Origin: Gammaproteobacteria bacterium
Lineage (GTDB): Bacteria; Pseudomonadota; Gammaproteobacteria; Enterobacterales; Alteromonadaceae
Direction: 5' to 3'
DNA length: 64,000 bases
Assembly (NCBI GenBank): GCA_018222405.1
Contig: JAAFAI010000008.1
Coordinates: 1-64,000 of the forward strand
The position numbers and the translations under genes were made by a program. The notes beneath the pieces are model-generated. The model was not told the origin of the DNA, ran no database searches, and saw only the letters and a list, made by a program, of their open reading frames with translations. Below, in pieces: positions 49,531 to 60,532 of this stretch (its first letter is position 1; the number at the start of each line of letters is the position of its first letter).

Positions 49531-49593
49531 ATGTTACAAACCTATGATTTACAGCGTTTTACCACCTTAGTTGATGAATTGAGTAGTGAATAA
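49531..49593 (+). other. Short ORF leading into the LysR gene
   Basis: ATG at 49531 to TAA at 49591-49593 encodes 20 residues (MLQTYDLQRFTTLVDELSSE). The stop abuts the LysR ATG at 49594. The sequence resembles the start of a LysR winged-helix domain. It may be a leader peptide, or a remnant of a duplicated start. No ribosome binding site stronger than GGA lies before it. Confidence 0.4.
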
Positions 49594-50607
49594 ATGAATT
49601 CCAAACAGCTACAGTATTTTCTTGTAACCGTGCAAAAAGGAAGTATTGCCGCTGCAGCGAGGGAACTGGATATCGCACAACCTGCGATCAGTCAGCAATT
49701 AGCCAATCTGGAACGAGAAATGGGCAGTGCCCTGTTTGAGAGAAGCTTTAAGGGAGTGAGTCTGACGGCAGCCGGCGAGGTTTTCGAAAAACACGCAAAG
49801 AAACTGATCGAAGATATCAATGCCGCTAAAATGGAATTACATCAGTTAGCCGCTAATCAGCATGGCGTTGTTCGTGTTGGTATGTTGCCGTCTATTGGCA
49901 ATGTGCTGTCGATGTCTTTAATTGCCATGGTTAATGAGTTTCACCCCCAGTTAAAGCTGGAGATCAGCACTGGCCCGTCCTACGCGGTAAAAGAGTGGCT
50001 GAAGACTAATCAAATTGATATCGCGCTGACTTACGAACAGGAAGTCGAACCACGTTTTATGTCGGCTTACCCGCTAATTGAAGAATTTATGTATCTGGTG
50101 GTGGGCGTTAATGAAGCCTCCGCCTACTATCAGTTATTGCAAAACCGCGATACGATTTGTTTCTGGGAATTAAGTCAGTTCGAACTGCTAACGCCGGGGC
50201 CTAAAGATGCCCTTGGACGCCTGATAGAGAAATATGAACACGACACAGGCGTAGCCCTTAAGCACGATAAAGCCTACTCAGGGCAACTAATGACCGGACT
50301 GCGTCAGGTTATTCAGGGCGAAGGACTGATGATTTTACCCTCTTCTGCGATGTACCATCTGGAAGAAAGCAAGGTTATAAAGTCCTTGAAAATTACCCAA
50401 CCCGATATGAAACGGCAGGTACTGGCCGCCACTAACAGCAATTTTGCTATGACCGACGCTATTGTGAAAATGTTGAGTATTATTCAGGAGACGAGCAGCA
50501 CCGAGCAGGCTTGTGGCCACTGGCGCGGTAACTTGCTCAATAAAGTACCAAAAAGTGACGCACGGCCCATGGGCTTTGCATCGCCATCGACCGTTAGCGC
50601 GCTTTAA
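49594..50607 (+). CDS. LysR-family regulator of the receptor locus
   Basis: A 337-residue LysR-type regulator. The winged helix (about 1-60) has GSIAAAARELDIAQPAISQQLANLEREMG, followed by a co-inducer domain with the pattern VGMLPSIGNVLSMSLIAMVNEFHPQLKLEIS as in NAC/CbI-type regulators. The ATG at 49594 directly follows a 20-codon ORF. It is divergent from the TonB receptor and convergent with the YjeH-like permease (14-base overlap). It probably controls the receptor operon; ligand unknown. Confidence 0.88.
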   Translation: MNSKQLQYFLVTVQKGSIAAAARELDIAQPAISQQLANLEREMGSALFERSFKGVSLTAAGEVFEKHAKKLIEDINAAKMELHQLAANQHGVVRVGMLPSIGNVLSMSLIAMVNEFHPQLKLEISTGPSYAVKEWLKTNQIDIALTYEQEVEPRFMSAYPLIEEFMYLVVGVNEASAYYQLLQNRDTICFWELSQFELLTPGPKDALGRLIEKYEHDTGVALKHDKAYSGQLMTGLRQVIQGEGLMILPSSAMYHLEESKVIKSLKITQPDMKRQVLAATNSNFAMTDAIVKMLSIIQETSSTEQACGHWRGNLLNKVPKSDARPMGFASPSTVSAL

Positions 50608-51847
50608 CAACCCGTTTTAAACTGAGATGCCGCTGTTGATACCACAGCAAGGGCGCAAACAAGGTAAATAAAGCCAGTGCGTAAAGCATTTTATTGCCCA
50701 GACCGAGAGCGATAATGCTGCTGAACAGGCAGCCAAAATACACCAGTGGACGATGTGCCGGCGACAGCAGTTTTAGTGCGGCCAGCATACTGGCCAGATA
50801 AATCAGCACAAAAACGCCATTCACCCAGCCTATCAAGTCTTCGAGGTTGTGCGTTGAAAAGTGGGTGATGATCAGCGTCATCGACATGATCAGTAAAATA
50901 GCCTGCAAAGCCCGCTGCGGCACTCCATAACGGTTGAGAGTATTAAAGTATGCGGGCAACACGCCGTCCTGACTCAGGCTCCAGGTAAGCCTGGATAAAC
51001 TGGCCGTGTACACATTCACAGTAGCCAGGCCACCGGCTACGCCCAAAACACCAATTACATAAGCACCACTACCGCCAACAATCTGGTCGAACACGGCTAC
51101 CATCGCCAGGGTATTTTCTGTGCTGATATCGAGCAGCAGGTAAGTGCAGCCAATATAGATAGCACCAACTAATAGCGTGCCGAGCATAATCGCCGGAACC
51201 AAATCTCGTTTCGGATCCCGAAAATCGTTGGCAAGATGTGATAATGCTTCAATACCTAAAAAGCTCCAGAATGCCAGACCCATAGCCGCTAACGTGCTGT
51301 CCAGCTGAAAAGCGGAAGGCGCCAGAGATATTGGAGCCGGCATAAGGCTGCCGCCAATCACCAGTGCGCACACCACCAGTGTAATAATAAGCGTCAGGCC
51401 TAGTTGCAAGGTGGCCGAAAACTGGACGCCCCGATAATTCAGCACCAGCAGCAGTCCTACAATGGCCAGCTGCACCGGCAGCGACCAGGCGGCGTTAAGC
51501 TGCAACAGGGTTTCAATAAACCAGTAGGTCATGATGATGGCGGCGGGTGCCCCGATGGGCACTACAAACAAAAACAACATCCCTATGGTTCTACCTGCGG
51601 TAACGCCAAAGGCTTTTTCCACAAAGAAAGCCGGGCCACCGGCATGCGGATACTGTGAAGACAGTTTAGCAAATACCATTGCCACCGGGAGGATGGCCAG
51701 AATAAGCAGTACCCAGCTCAATAATGCATAGTGACCGGCGAGCCCGATGGTCATTTGGGGCAGGATAAACACACTGGTACCAAGCAGAGTGGTGGTTAAC
51801 AAGCCAGCGCCATGCCAGCGGCCGATTTTTTGTGAGGTATGGCTCAT
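50594..51847 (-). CDS. yjeH: Amino-acid permease/exporter (YjeH-like, APC family)
   Basis: A protein of about 417 residues with about 12 helices, in the APC family. Segments such as LGTSVFILPQMTIGLAG near the N-terminus, YPHAGGPAFFVEKAFG and FWSFLGIEALSHLANDF match YjeH, an L-methionine and branched-chain amino-acid exporter. The ATG at 51847 gives MSHTSQKIG; the frame is open upstream to 51898. It converges with the LysR gene. Confidence 0.82.
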   Translation of the reverse strand: MSHTSQKIGRWHGAGLLTTTLLGTSVFILPQMTIGLAGHYALLSWVLLILAILPVAMVFAKLSSQYPHAGGPAFFVEKAFGVTAGRTIGMLFLFVVPIGAPAAIIMTYWFIETLLQLNAAWSLPVQLAIVGLLLVLNYRGVQFSATLQLGLTLIITLVVCALVIGGSLMPAPISLAPSAFQLDSTLAAMGLAFWSFLGIEALSHLANDFRDPKRDLVPAIMLGTLLVGAIYIGCTYLLLDISTENTLAMVAVFDQIVGGSGAYVIGVLGVAGGLATVNVYTASLSRLTWSLSQDGVLPAYFNTLNRYGVPQRALQAILLIMSMTLIITHFSTHNLEDLIGWVNGVFVLIYLASMLAALKLLSPAHRPLVYFGCLFSSIIALGLGNKMLYALALFTLFAPLLWYQQRHLSLKRVVKAR

Positions 51848-52124
51848 AGCAAGTGTCAGTGGATGCAGAGGCTGGCGATTATAGCGTTTTATGTACAAAA
51901 TCGTGGCAGTTTTTCTTCATAGTGGACACATTTGTCGAATATTTTGACACTATGCCTAGTCGCTGGATTGTTATATTTCTCCATATCTCTGATTCGCTTC
52001 ATAAAAATGACAGTGGCCCGGTTTATGCTGCAGTGAAGCATAATGTCACCTAAGCAATTAAGTGACTTTTGGCTCGCCAATCCAGGATGGTGTCAGACTC
52101 AGGCAAAGCGTATAAGAGGTATTT

Positions 52125-52310
52125 ATGTCTTGTTTAACCCGACAACTGCAACAGCAACTGGCCAAGTACATCAAGAAGGAAGTCGAAGTGGTATCACCCT
52201 GTGATCCATCGGTGATCCGCGAAGAATTGATCAATCGCGGTGTTTGTCCAAGCGGTATTACAGAAGGGCAGGTGCGGCAGGTACTGGAAGTCGCCGGATA
52301 CCTGCCATAG
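52125..52310 (+). CDS. Hypothetical 61-residue protein
   Basis: A small soluble protein beginning MSCLTRQLQQQLAKYIKKE. It has two cysteine-containing segments (SPCDPS and NRGVCPSG) and no membrane segment. AGAGG lies 7 bases before the ATG, and a clean bidirectional terminator follows. It is independent of katG. I do not recognise the family. Confidence 0.6.
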   Translation: MSCLTRQLQQQLAKYIKKEVEVVSPCDPSVIREELINRGVCPSGITEGQVRQVLEVAGYLP

Positions 52311-52319
52311 TAAGTTACA

Positions 52320-52356
52320 TAAAAAAACAGGTGGCTGAAAGCCACCTGTTTTTTAC
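52320..52356. terminator. Bidirectional terminator between the 61-aa ORF and katG
   Basis: AACAGGTGGC (52326-52335) pairs with GCCACCTGTT (52341-52350), loop TGAAA, with A-run left and T-run right. Confidence 0.92.
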
Positions 52357-52370
52357 GTCCTAATTACGGA

Positions 52371-55030
<2,660 letters not shown>

Positions 55031-55501
55031 ATGGGAACTACACAACGACATCTGGTTAATCTGGATATGCTGCTAACCGATATAGAAATGCTCGATGGAA
55101 GTGAGTATGGCAGCCTGGTACATGTGAAATTACTAAAAGACATCCAGCGCGTACTGGAAGCGCTTGAGGTGGCAGTGCAGTCAGAAACCGTGTCTTCTTT
55201 TCAAAAAGCGGTGGTTAACGCTGGTCTGGCCGGGCCGCTGGAAGATAAGCGAATGCCCGGGATCTTTAAGCGGCTGATAGGGTATGTGCTCGAATATTGG
55301 GATGCCCACAGCAAAGCCGCGAAAATCCTTGATTCACAGTTTGACGGCAATGCCGATAAACGCCTTGAACTATTGCAGGTAAAAGGCATTAAGGCAAAAT
55401 CACAGTTTAAAACGGTTGCCCGGGCAATGGGGCGTACCGACTACCTTCACTTTGTGGAGGCTCTGGGGCTGCTCCACGAAGACTGGCAGTGGCAGGCCTG
55501 A
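55031..55501 (+). CDS. Hypothetical soluble protein, 156 residues
   Basis: A helical protein with no signal peptide (MGTTQRHLVNLDMLLTDIEM at the start, WDAHSKAAKILDSQF in the middle, HEDWQWQA at the end). It is upstream of nei and on the same strand, with a gap of 68 bases. I do not recognise the family. The ATG at 55031 is in frame; an ATG at 55024 is not. Confidence 0.6.
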   Translation: MGTTQRHLVNLDMLLTDIEMLDGSEYGSLVHVKLLKDIQRVLEALEVAVQSETVSSFQKAVVNAGLAGPLEDKRMPGIFKRLIGYVLEYWDAHSKAAKILDSQFDGNADKRLELLQVKGIKAKSQFKTVARAMGRTDYLHFVEALGLLHEDWQWQA

Positions 55502-55569
55502 ACCTTTCATCCAAATTCCTACCCTTTAACGTATAAAGCACATTTTAAAGCTGTTTCGGGAAATAAGCC

Positions 55570-56424
55570 GTGCCAGAAGGTCCAGAGATCCGCCAAAGCG
55601 CCGATGCCTTAGCTAAAGTTTTACAAAACCAGAAGATCAACAAAGTGACCGTGGGGCTTCAGACATTAAAGCCTTTTCAGTCTGAACTGAGTGGCCAGCG
55701 AGTAATACAAGTGAGCTGTCGGGGAAAAGCTATGTTGCTGCACTTCGACAACGACCTGAGTATTTATTCCCACAATCAGTTGTATGGGCGCTGGGTAATT
55801 GTGCCTCGTGATAAGCTGCCTGAGACCAACCGTTCACTTCGCCTGGGCTTGCATACTCACGAGCATAGCGCACTGCTTTATAGTGCATCGGATATCAGTG
55901 TATGGCCAAGCGAGAAGCTCAGTGAGCATCCGTTTTTGCGCAAGCTCGGCCCAGATATTCTCAATCAGACTGTCACGCCGCAAGTGATACAACAAAGATT
56001 AACCAGTTCTCAGTTTCGCAATCGGAGCCTGGCGGTACTTTATCTCGACCAGGGTTTTCTGGCCGGGATGGGGAATTATCTGCGCAGTGAAATCTTGTTC
56101 TTTGCCGGTATTCATCCTGATAAAAAGCCCGCTAACCTTAGTGATGAGCAAGTCAAACGCCTGGCAGAACAAACGATTCAGGTTATTTTCCATTCTTACG
56201 AAACGGGAGGCTATACCACGTCAGTCGCTGCATCTGTCCGTTCGCGGCATTCAGTAGCTGAATATGAAGCGGAAAGGTTTATGGTTTTCGACCGGGAAGG
56301 GCAGCCTTGCAGGCGCTGTAAAGAAACAATCCTGCGCGCTGAACGAAGCAGCCGCAGGATTTATTTTTGCCCGCAATGTCAGCGCGGCGACAATGTCAGT
56401 GCGGCGAATTATTCGCCGGCTTAA
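55570..56424 (+). CDS. nei: Endonuclease VIII
   Basis: A 284-residue DNA glycosylase removing oxidised pyrimidines. After the initiator it begins PEGPEIRQSADAL, with the catalytic N-terminal proline, and contains GKAMLLHFDNDLSIYSHNQLYG. The zinc finger near the C-terminus is CRRC..CPQC. It starts with GTG at 55570. Fits the oxidative-stress content of the window (KatG, SodB, SoxR). Confidence 0.95.
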   Translation: MPEGPEIRQSADALAKVLQNQKINKVTVGLQTLKPFQSELSGQRVIQVSCRGKAMLLHFDNDLSIYSHNQLYGRWVIVPRDKLPETNRSLRLGLHTHEHSALLYSASDISVWPSEKLSEHPFLRKLGPDILNQTVTPQVIQQRLTSSQFRNRSLAVLYLDQGFLAGMGNYLRSEILFFAGIHPDKKPANLSDEQVKRLAEQTIQVIFHSYETGGYTTSVAASVRSRHSVAEYEAERFMVFDREGQPCRRCKETILRAERSSRRIYFCPQCQRGDNVSAANYSPA

Positions 56425-56585
56425 TCAGAAACGGTACTCAATACCAATAATGGTCTGCTTCAGGTCAGTTTCAAAGTGAATATCGCCAAAATCATCGAGG
56501 CAGCTTCAATATCAAGTTCTGTGTCGAACAACAGATACTGAAGATTAACCGGCAGATTTACGCCGGTTCAACAAAATCCGCTAGT
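56425..56585 (-). pseudogene. Decayed 3' end of an outer-membrane protein gene
   Basis: On the minus strand the stretch ending with TGA at 56425-56427 reads LDDFGDIHFETDLKQTII then GIEYRF, a typical final barrel strand. In another frame just upstream, PVNLQYLLFDTELDIEA reads on. A shift is needed to join them and a stop lies before it. So this looks like a broken beta-barrel gene whose 5' part is lost, adjacent to the intact barrel gene at 56673-57275. Confidence 0.45.
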
Positions 56586-56672
56586 TGTTGCCCATTGTAA
56601 TGTGGGGACTTTTTATAGCGTGACAAAGTAGTATGTCAGATCGCCCTAGTGCATAGTACGACCTGTAACAGA

Positions 56673-57275
56673 TTAAAAAACATAGCGGGCGAATAACTTA
56701 CACCACTCAGAGTCGGAGAATTTGGTGTATTCTGCACCCAGCACAAATTGCTTGGTTGCGCCGAATGCGTATTGAGCACCCAGTCGGTATGCTTTCTGGT
56801 TTGAGCCTTTATGCCATTTTTGCACTTCCAGTCCGGTAAATAATTCAACGGTATCGGTTAGCTGATGACGCACATTTCCGGCAAGGCTATAAAAATGGGT
56901 ACCTTCTTTGATTGAAGCCTCGCTGTCTGACAGTTTGAAGTCGATCTCGCCATAATACAGCCTGGCATCGAAAACGGTGTCCTGGCGAAAGTTGTAATAA
57001 TAACCGGCGCCGGCCTGCCAGTTGGTTTCATCCAGCGTGTACTGACTTATCTTGTCGTCGGCACTACGGTACTTACCAGTTATAAAGAGGTTGTGGCTAA
57101 TCTCATAGCTGGCTTCAAATTCAGGGCCGTTTAAGTCAAATGGTTCGATGTCGGCATAATCGCCAGCGGCATAGCCGAGCTGAACGAAGTCGTAATCAAG
57201 GCTATCTGCCTGTACGGCTGTGCTGCACAGTGACGAAAAGGCCATCAGCGTGGCTGCAAGAGAGTATTTTTTCAT
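56673..57275 (-). CDS. Small outer-membrane beta-barrel protein
   Basis: A 200-residue protein with a signal peptide (MKKYSLAATLMAFSS, cleaved after AVQA) and about eight predicted strands of alternating polar and hydrophobic residues, ending LFARYVF. Such eight-stranded barrels include OmpX/Ax21-like proteins. Function unknown. A remnant of a related-looking barrel end lies downstream at 56425-56585. Confidence 0.78.
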   Translation of the reverse strand: MKKYSLAATLMAFSSLCSTAVQADSLDYDFVQLGYAAGDYADIEPFDLNGPEFEASYEISHNLFITGKYRSADDKISQYTLDETNWQAGAGYYYNFRQDTVFDARLYYGEIDFKLSDSEASIKEGTHFYSLAGNVRHQLTDTVELFTGLEVQKWHKGSNQKAYRLGAQYAFGATKQFVLGAEYTKFSDSEWCKLFARYVF

Positions 57276-57358
57276 GGGGTTTCCTTAAGTGTTGCAATAA
57301 AGTGTGCTGCAAAGATACTTAAGGCGGGGTCAAATCCTGGTGAAGTAATACCAGTTAA

Positions 57359-58630
57359 TTAAGCCAGTAATAACGTATTCACCAGGCTGGCCAATGCCCA
57401 CATGGTGATTATGTAATGCCAGTTATTAGCGATAATTCGCCGCGAGGACGCGCCATAACGGCCGGTCAGAATAAGGCCTATTCCTGATAGTGGCCCCGAG
57501 CCGGTGGAAATGGCCCAGGTGGAAAGGAACATAAAACCCAGGCTGGTGGTGTTGGGGTTTAACGGCAGGAGTACCGGGCTGACTATTGCGATACTGATCA
57601 CCGGGTGCACGCCCAGGAGTCCGGCTATGATCATCAGAGCCAGAATGACAGTAAACATAGTGGCATCGAAGCTGAACTGATGCAGATCTATAAGGTTCGG
57701 ATACAGCGCTATCATGGCTTTGATACCCGCCGAAAACACCCCGGCAGCAAGAAAAAGCGCAAATTGTGGGCCTGCACTGTGCAATCGGTTATCCACAAAG
57801 TCTTTTAACGTTAGCCATCGTGGGCGTTCCTGCATAAACAGCAGAGCGCCGACTACCGACAATAAACTAATGAGGATCATAATCCGAATTTGCGGGAAAA
57901 AATGGTGCAATATCAGCACGGCTATTGCCATTAACACCGGTATTATCAGGCTTTCCGTTTTAAGAGGATAACCTTCAAAAGGCGCATTGGACCTGTGATG
58001 GACATCCACCAACGTATAGGCAATACCCACCAGGGCCATGATTGCCCCCGGTGCCACCGTGGCCTTCCAGGCCATGCCGGGCGCATACATGAGTGCCACT
58101 CCTGTGGCGATAAAAAACGGAGACCACCAGGCCGCAGCAGTAAAACAGCGCGCCAGAATGACTTGCTGGGCATCGGTTAACTTACCACCGCGTTTGAGCC
58201 TGTCGCCAAACACAAAAATCACCGACATGTTTATTACTGCGCCAAGTAACGTAGTGCCAAATGCAGTGACGGCTGCCGCTTTGTTTCCAGTAGGTAAACG
58301 CTCGTCACTGTCTGGCGCATTGGTTAGAGACAAGAACGTAATGGCCACAAACATGGTTAGCAGCGGTACGTTGGCTGAAAACACACTTCTCCAACTAATT
58401 TCCGCGCCCAGCCAATAGCCGGTAGCCAGGCCTGTTACGCCCAGTAAAAACAATACTACAGACTGCTTCCTGGCCGAGGCTTTGACGGCGGGTAACATAG
58501 TAATCAGGGTAAGCCATGCCGAGACGGTAGCGACATCAGCAGGCAGCAGACTTGCCACTGACAGCAGATAGGTCAGCAGGGTAAAACATGCCAGCCAGCC
58601 GGCGTAACGTGTAGGGTGATACTGCTTCAT
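57359..58630 (-). CDS. Unnamed 11-12 helix membrane transporter
   Basis: A 423-residue integral membrane protein with about 11-12 hydrophobic segments. It resembles anion transporters of the ion-transporter superfamily by its hydrophobic layout and a late glycine-rich segment (STGSGPLSGIGLILTG), but I do not recognise a family with certainty. It lies on the same strand as, and 93 bases after, the MetR-like gene, which may regulate it. Confidence 0.65.
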   Translation of the reverse strand: MKQYHPTRYAGWLACFTLLTYLLSVASLLPADVATVSAWLTLITMLPAVKASARKQSVVLFLLGVTGLATGYWLGAEISWRSVFSANVPLLTMFVAITFLSLTNAPDSDERLPTGNKAAAVTAFGTTLLGAVINMSVIFVFGDRLKRGGKLTDAQQVILARCFTAAAWWSPFFIATGVALMYAPGMAWKATVAPGAIMALVGIAYTLVDVHHRSNAPFEGYPLKTESLIIPVLMAIAVLILHHFFPQIRIMILISLLSVVGALLFMQERPRWLTLKDFVDNRLHSAGPQFALFLAAGVFSAGIKAMIALYPNLIDLHQFSFDATMFTVILALMIIAGLLGVHPVISIAIVSPVLLPLNPNTTSLGFMFLSTWAISTGSGPLSGIGLILTGRYGASSRRIIANNWHYIITMWALASLVNTLLLA

Positions 58631-58723
58631 ATCAATGATGAATGGCTTAAGGGTCAGTCGTCGGATAAGAAGAACAATCAGTGTATCAAAAATAACCGCT
58701 CGTCAGTTGGCTTTAAACGTAAA

Positions 58724-59626
58724 TTAGCCTTTATCGAGCTGATTTTCAGTTTGTTTTGCCAGACGCACAAAATCGGCTATGTACTCGATATTAACGTCAT
58801 TATTGCGCATGCCAAGATAAATATGCTTCATGATCCCTTCCGTGCCTAACCGTAAACTTACCAGTTTCAGCGATTCTGCATAAGTATCAACCAACCAGCC
58901 CGGTAATGCTGCAACACCGCGCCCGGCACTGACCATCTGGAGCATGATCTCGGTAGCCTCAATGTGCCTGTGGCGTTTTACGGTGCATCCGGCGGGGGCC
59001 AGAAACTGACTGAAAATATCCAATCTTTGTGGTTCTACCGGATAGGTGATCAGGGTTTCTTTTTGCAAATCCGCCGGCTCTATCTGCTGCAACGCGGCAA
59101 GCGGATGCGATTGACTAACCACCAGGCGCTGCTCAAAATCGAACACCGGTATAAAGGTTACACCGTCTTTAAACAAAGGATCCGGGGTAACAAGCACATC
59201 AATGTCATAGTCAAATAAGGCACCCATGCCGCCAAACTGAAACGCCTGCTTTACATCCACTTCTACACCTGGCCAGGTTTCCAGAAACGGACTCACCACC
59301 TTCAACAACCACTGATAACAGGGGTGACATTCCATGCCTATACGTAGCGAACCGCGCTGGCCTTTAGCGATTTGTGAGAGTAACAATTCGGTATGTTCAA
59401 ATTGAGGTAACAGGCGTTTGGCGAGGATGAGGATTTGCCGCCCTGCCTGAGTAAGGCGGAGTTTACGGCCGTCTTTTTCCCATACGGCAGTACCTAACTG
59501 CTGCTCCAACTTTTTGATACTGTGGCTCAGTGCCGATTGACTCAGATGCAGCTTGTCAGCGGCGAGCGTAAGGGTGCCGCATTCATCAACCGCTGTCAGT
59601 AATTGCAGGTGAAAACGTTCGATCAT
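58724..59626 (-). CDS. metR: MetR-like LysR transcriptional regulator
   Basis: A 300-residue LysR regulator. The winged helix has CGTLTLAADKLHLSQSALSHSIKKLEQQLG. The effector domain strongly resembles E. coli MetR: GMECHPCYQWLLKV (MetR has IECHSCIQWL), VFDFEQRLVVSQSHPLAAL, ETLITYPVEPQRLDIF and AGRGVAALPGW. MetR binds homocysteine and activates methionine genes. It is alone here except for the transporter downstream. Orthology or paralogy to the main MetR cannot be decided without the genome. Confidence 0.8.
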   Translation of the reverse strand: MIERFHLQLLTAVDECGTLTLAADKLHLSQSALSHSIKKLEQQLGTAVWEKDGRKLRLTQAGRQILILAKRLLPQFEHTELLLSQIAKGQRGSLRIGMECHPCYQWLLKVVSPFLETWPGVEVDVKQAFQFGGMGALFDYDIDVLVTPDPLFKDGVTFIPVFDFEQRLVVSQSHPLAALQQIEPADLQKETLITYPVEPQRLDIFSQFLAPAGCTVKRHRHIEATEIMLQMVSAGRGVAALPGWLVDTYAESLKLVSLRLGTEGIMKHIYLGMRNNDVNIEYIADFVRLAKQTENQLDKG

Positions 59627-59903
59627 TTTTATCTATGCATTTATTTCATGGCTTAGCTAAATACTAACATCTTTATTAATAAAATGGTGCATTGGTCATC
59701 AAGGTATAAGGGCATTCGTGTCACGAACCGCCAGGCTCTTTAAAAATGATAAAGTTACAGATAAATGGCGATATTGCGGAGTGAATATGCGGTTAACGTT
59801 TCATTGCGCTAATAAGATTATACTGCTTTGGACCAGATGACACTTTTATGTTGGTTAAAATCAGGCGGGCGGGGGGATACTTTAACGATCTTACATGAAG
59901 TGT

Positions 59904-60281
59904 CTAGAACTGAAGTCTGGCCTGCTCAATGCTTCTTAATTGAACCTTACTGAGCCGGGCGGCTGCGAGATCCCCTATGTGTAATTGCGCCTCTGATTCC
60001 TCAAATAGGCATGGAACTTCACCGAGCGTGCGCGGAGCCTGTGTGCTTGTTTTGGCCAGAATATAAATACCTGAACCGGTTTTGATTGTAATTAATCCGG
60101 TTATCTCCCAGGCAATGATGGTTTCGTAAATGGTTGGTCGGCTAACCTCAAAGCGACTAGCCAGCTCCCGTCCCGAAGGCAAGCTTTCGCCCGGACGAAT
60201 CTGTCCATTTTTAATTTATTGCTCGATCTGAGAGCCGACTTCCAAATACAGACGGCGAGTTTTTATTGCATCCACTTGCAT
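59904..60281 (-). pseudogene. GntR-family regulator with in-frame stop and truncated C-terminus
   Basis: From ATG 60281 the minus strand reads MQVDAIKTRRLYLEVGSQIEQ, then a TAA at 60216-60218, then in the same frame IKNGQIRPGESLPSGREL and onward through the winged helix FEVSRPTIYETI. This is the usual start of an FadR-type (UxuR/ExuR) regulator with one stop in the first helix. The C-terminal domain ends early (SIEQARLQF). So it is a nonfunctional remnant unless read through. Confidence 0.75.
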
Positions 60282-60532
60282 AGTAATGCCGGGTTCTGAC
60301 TGGCATTAATCTGATGATTAAGAATATCGCCAGCCTGTAAATAGCCAAGGACTTGGCGCTGTAATGTCTGGAGTTGGTGGGAAGTGAGTCACTGCAGGTC
60401 GTGGACGTTTAGGTATAGAAGATTAAACCTACAGTAACAGAGTGATACCTAACGGGCGAGGTGGCAGGCTGCCAAGTTGTTATACTTTTGGCTATATTGC
60501 AACTCTGGTGTCTGGTAGAGATTAAATACTTC

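Noticed and set aside
60282-60400. A 40-codon minus-strand open stretch upstream of the GntR remnant
   Set aside because: No family recognised and too short to call as a gene end.
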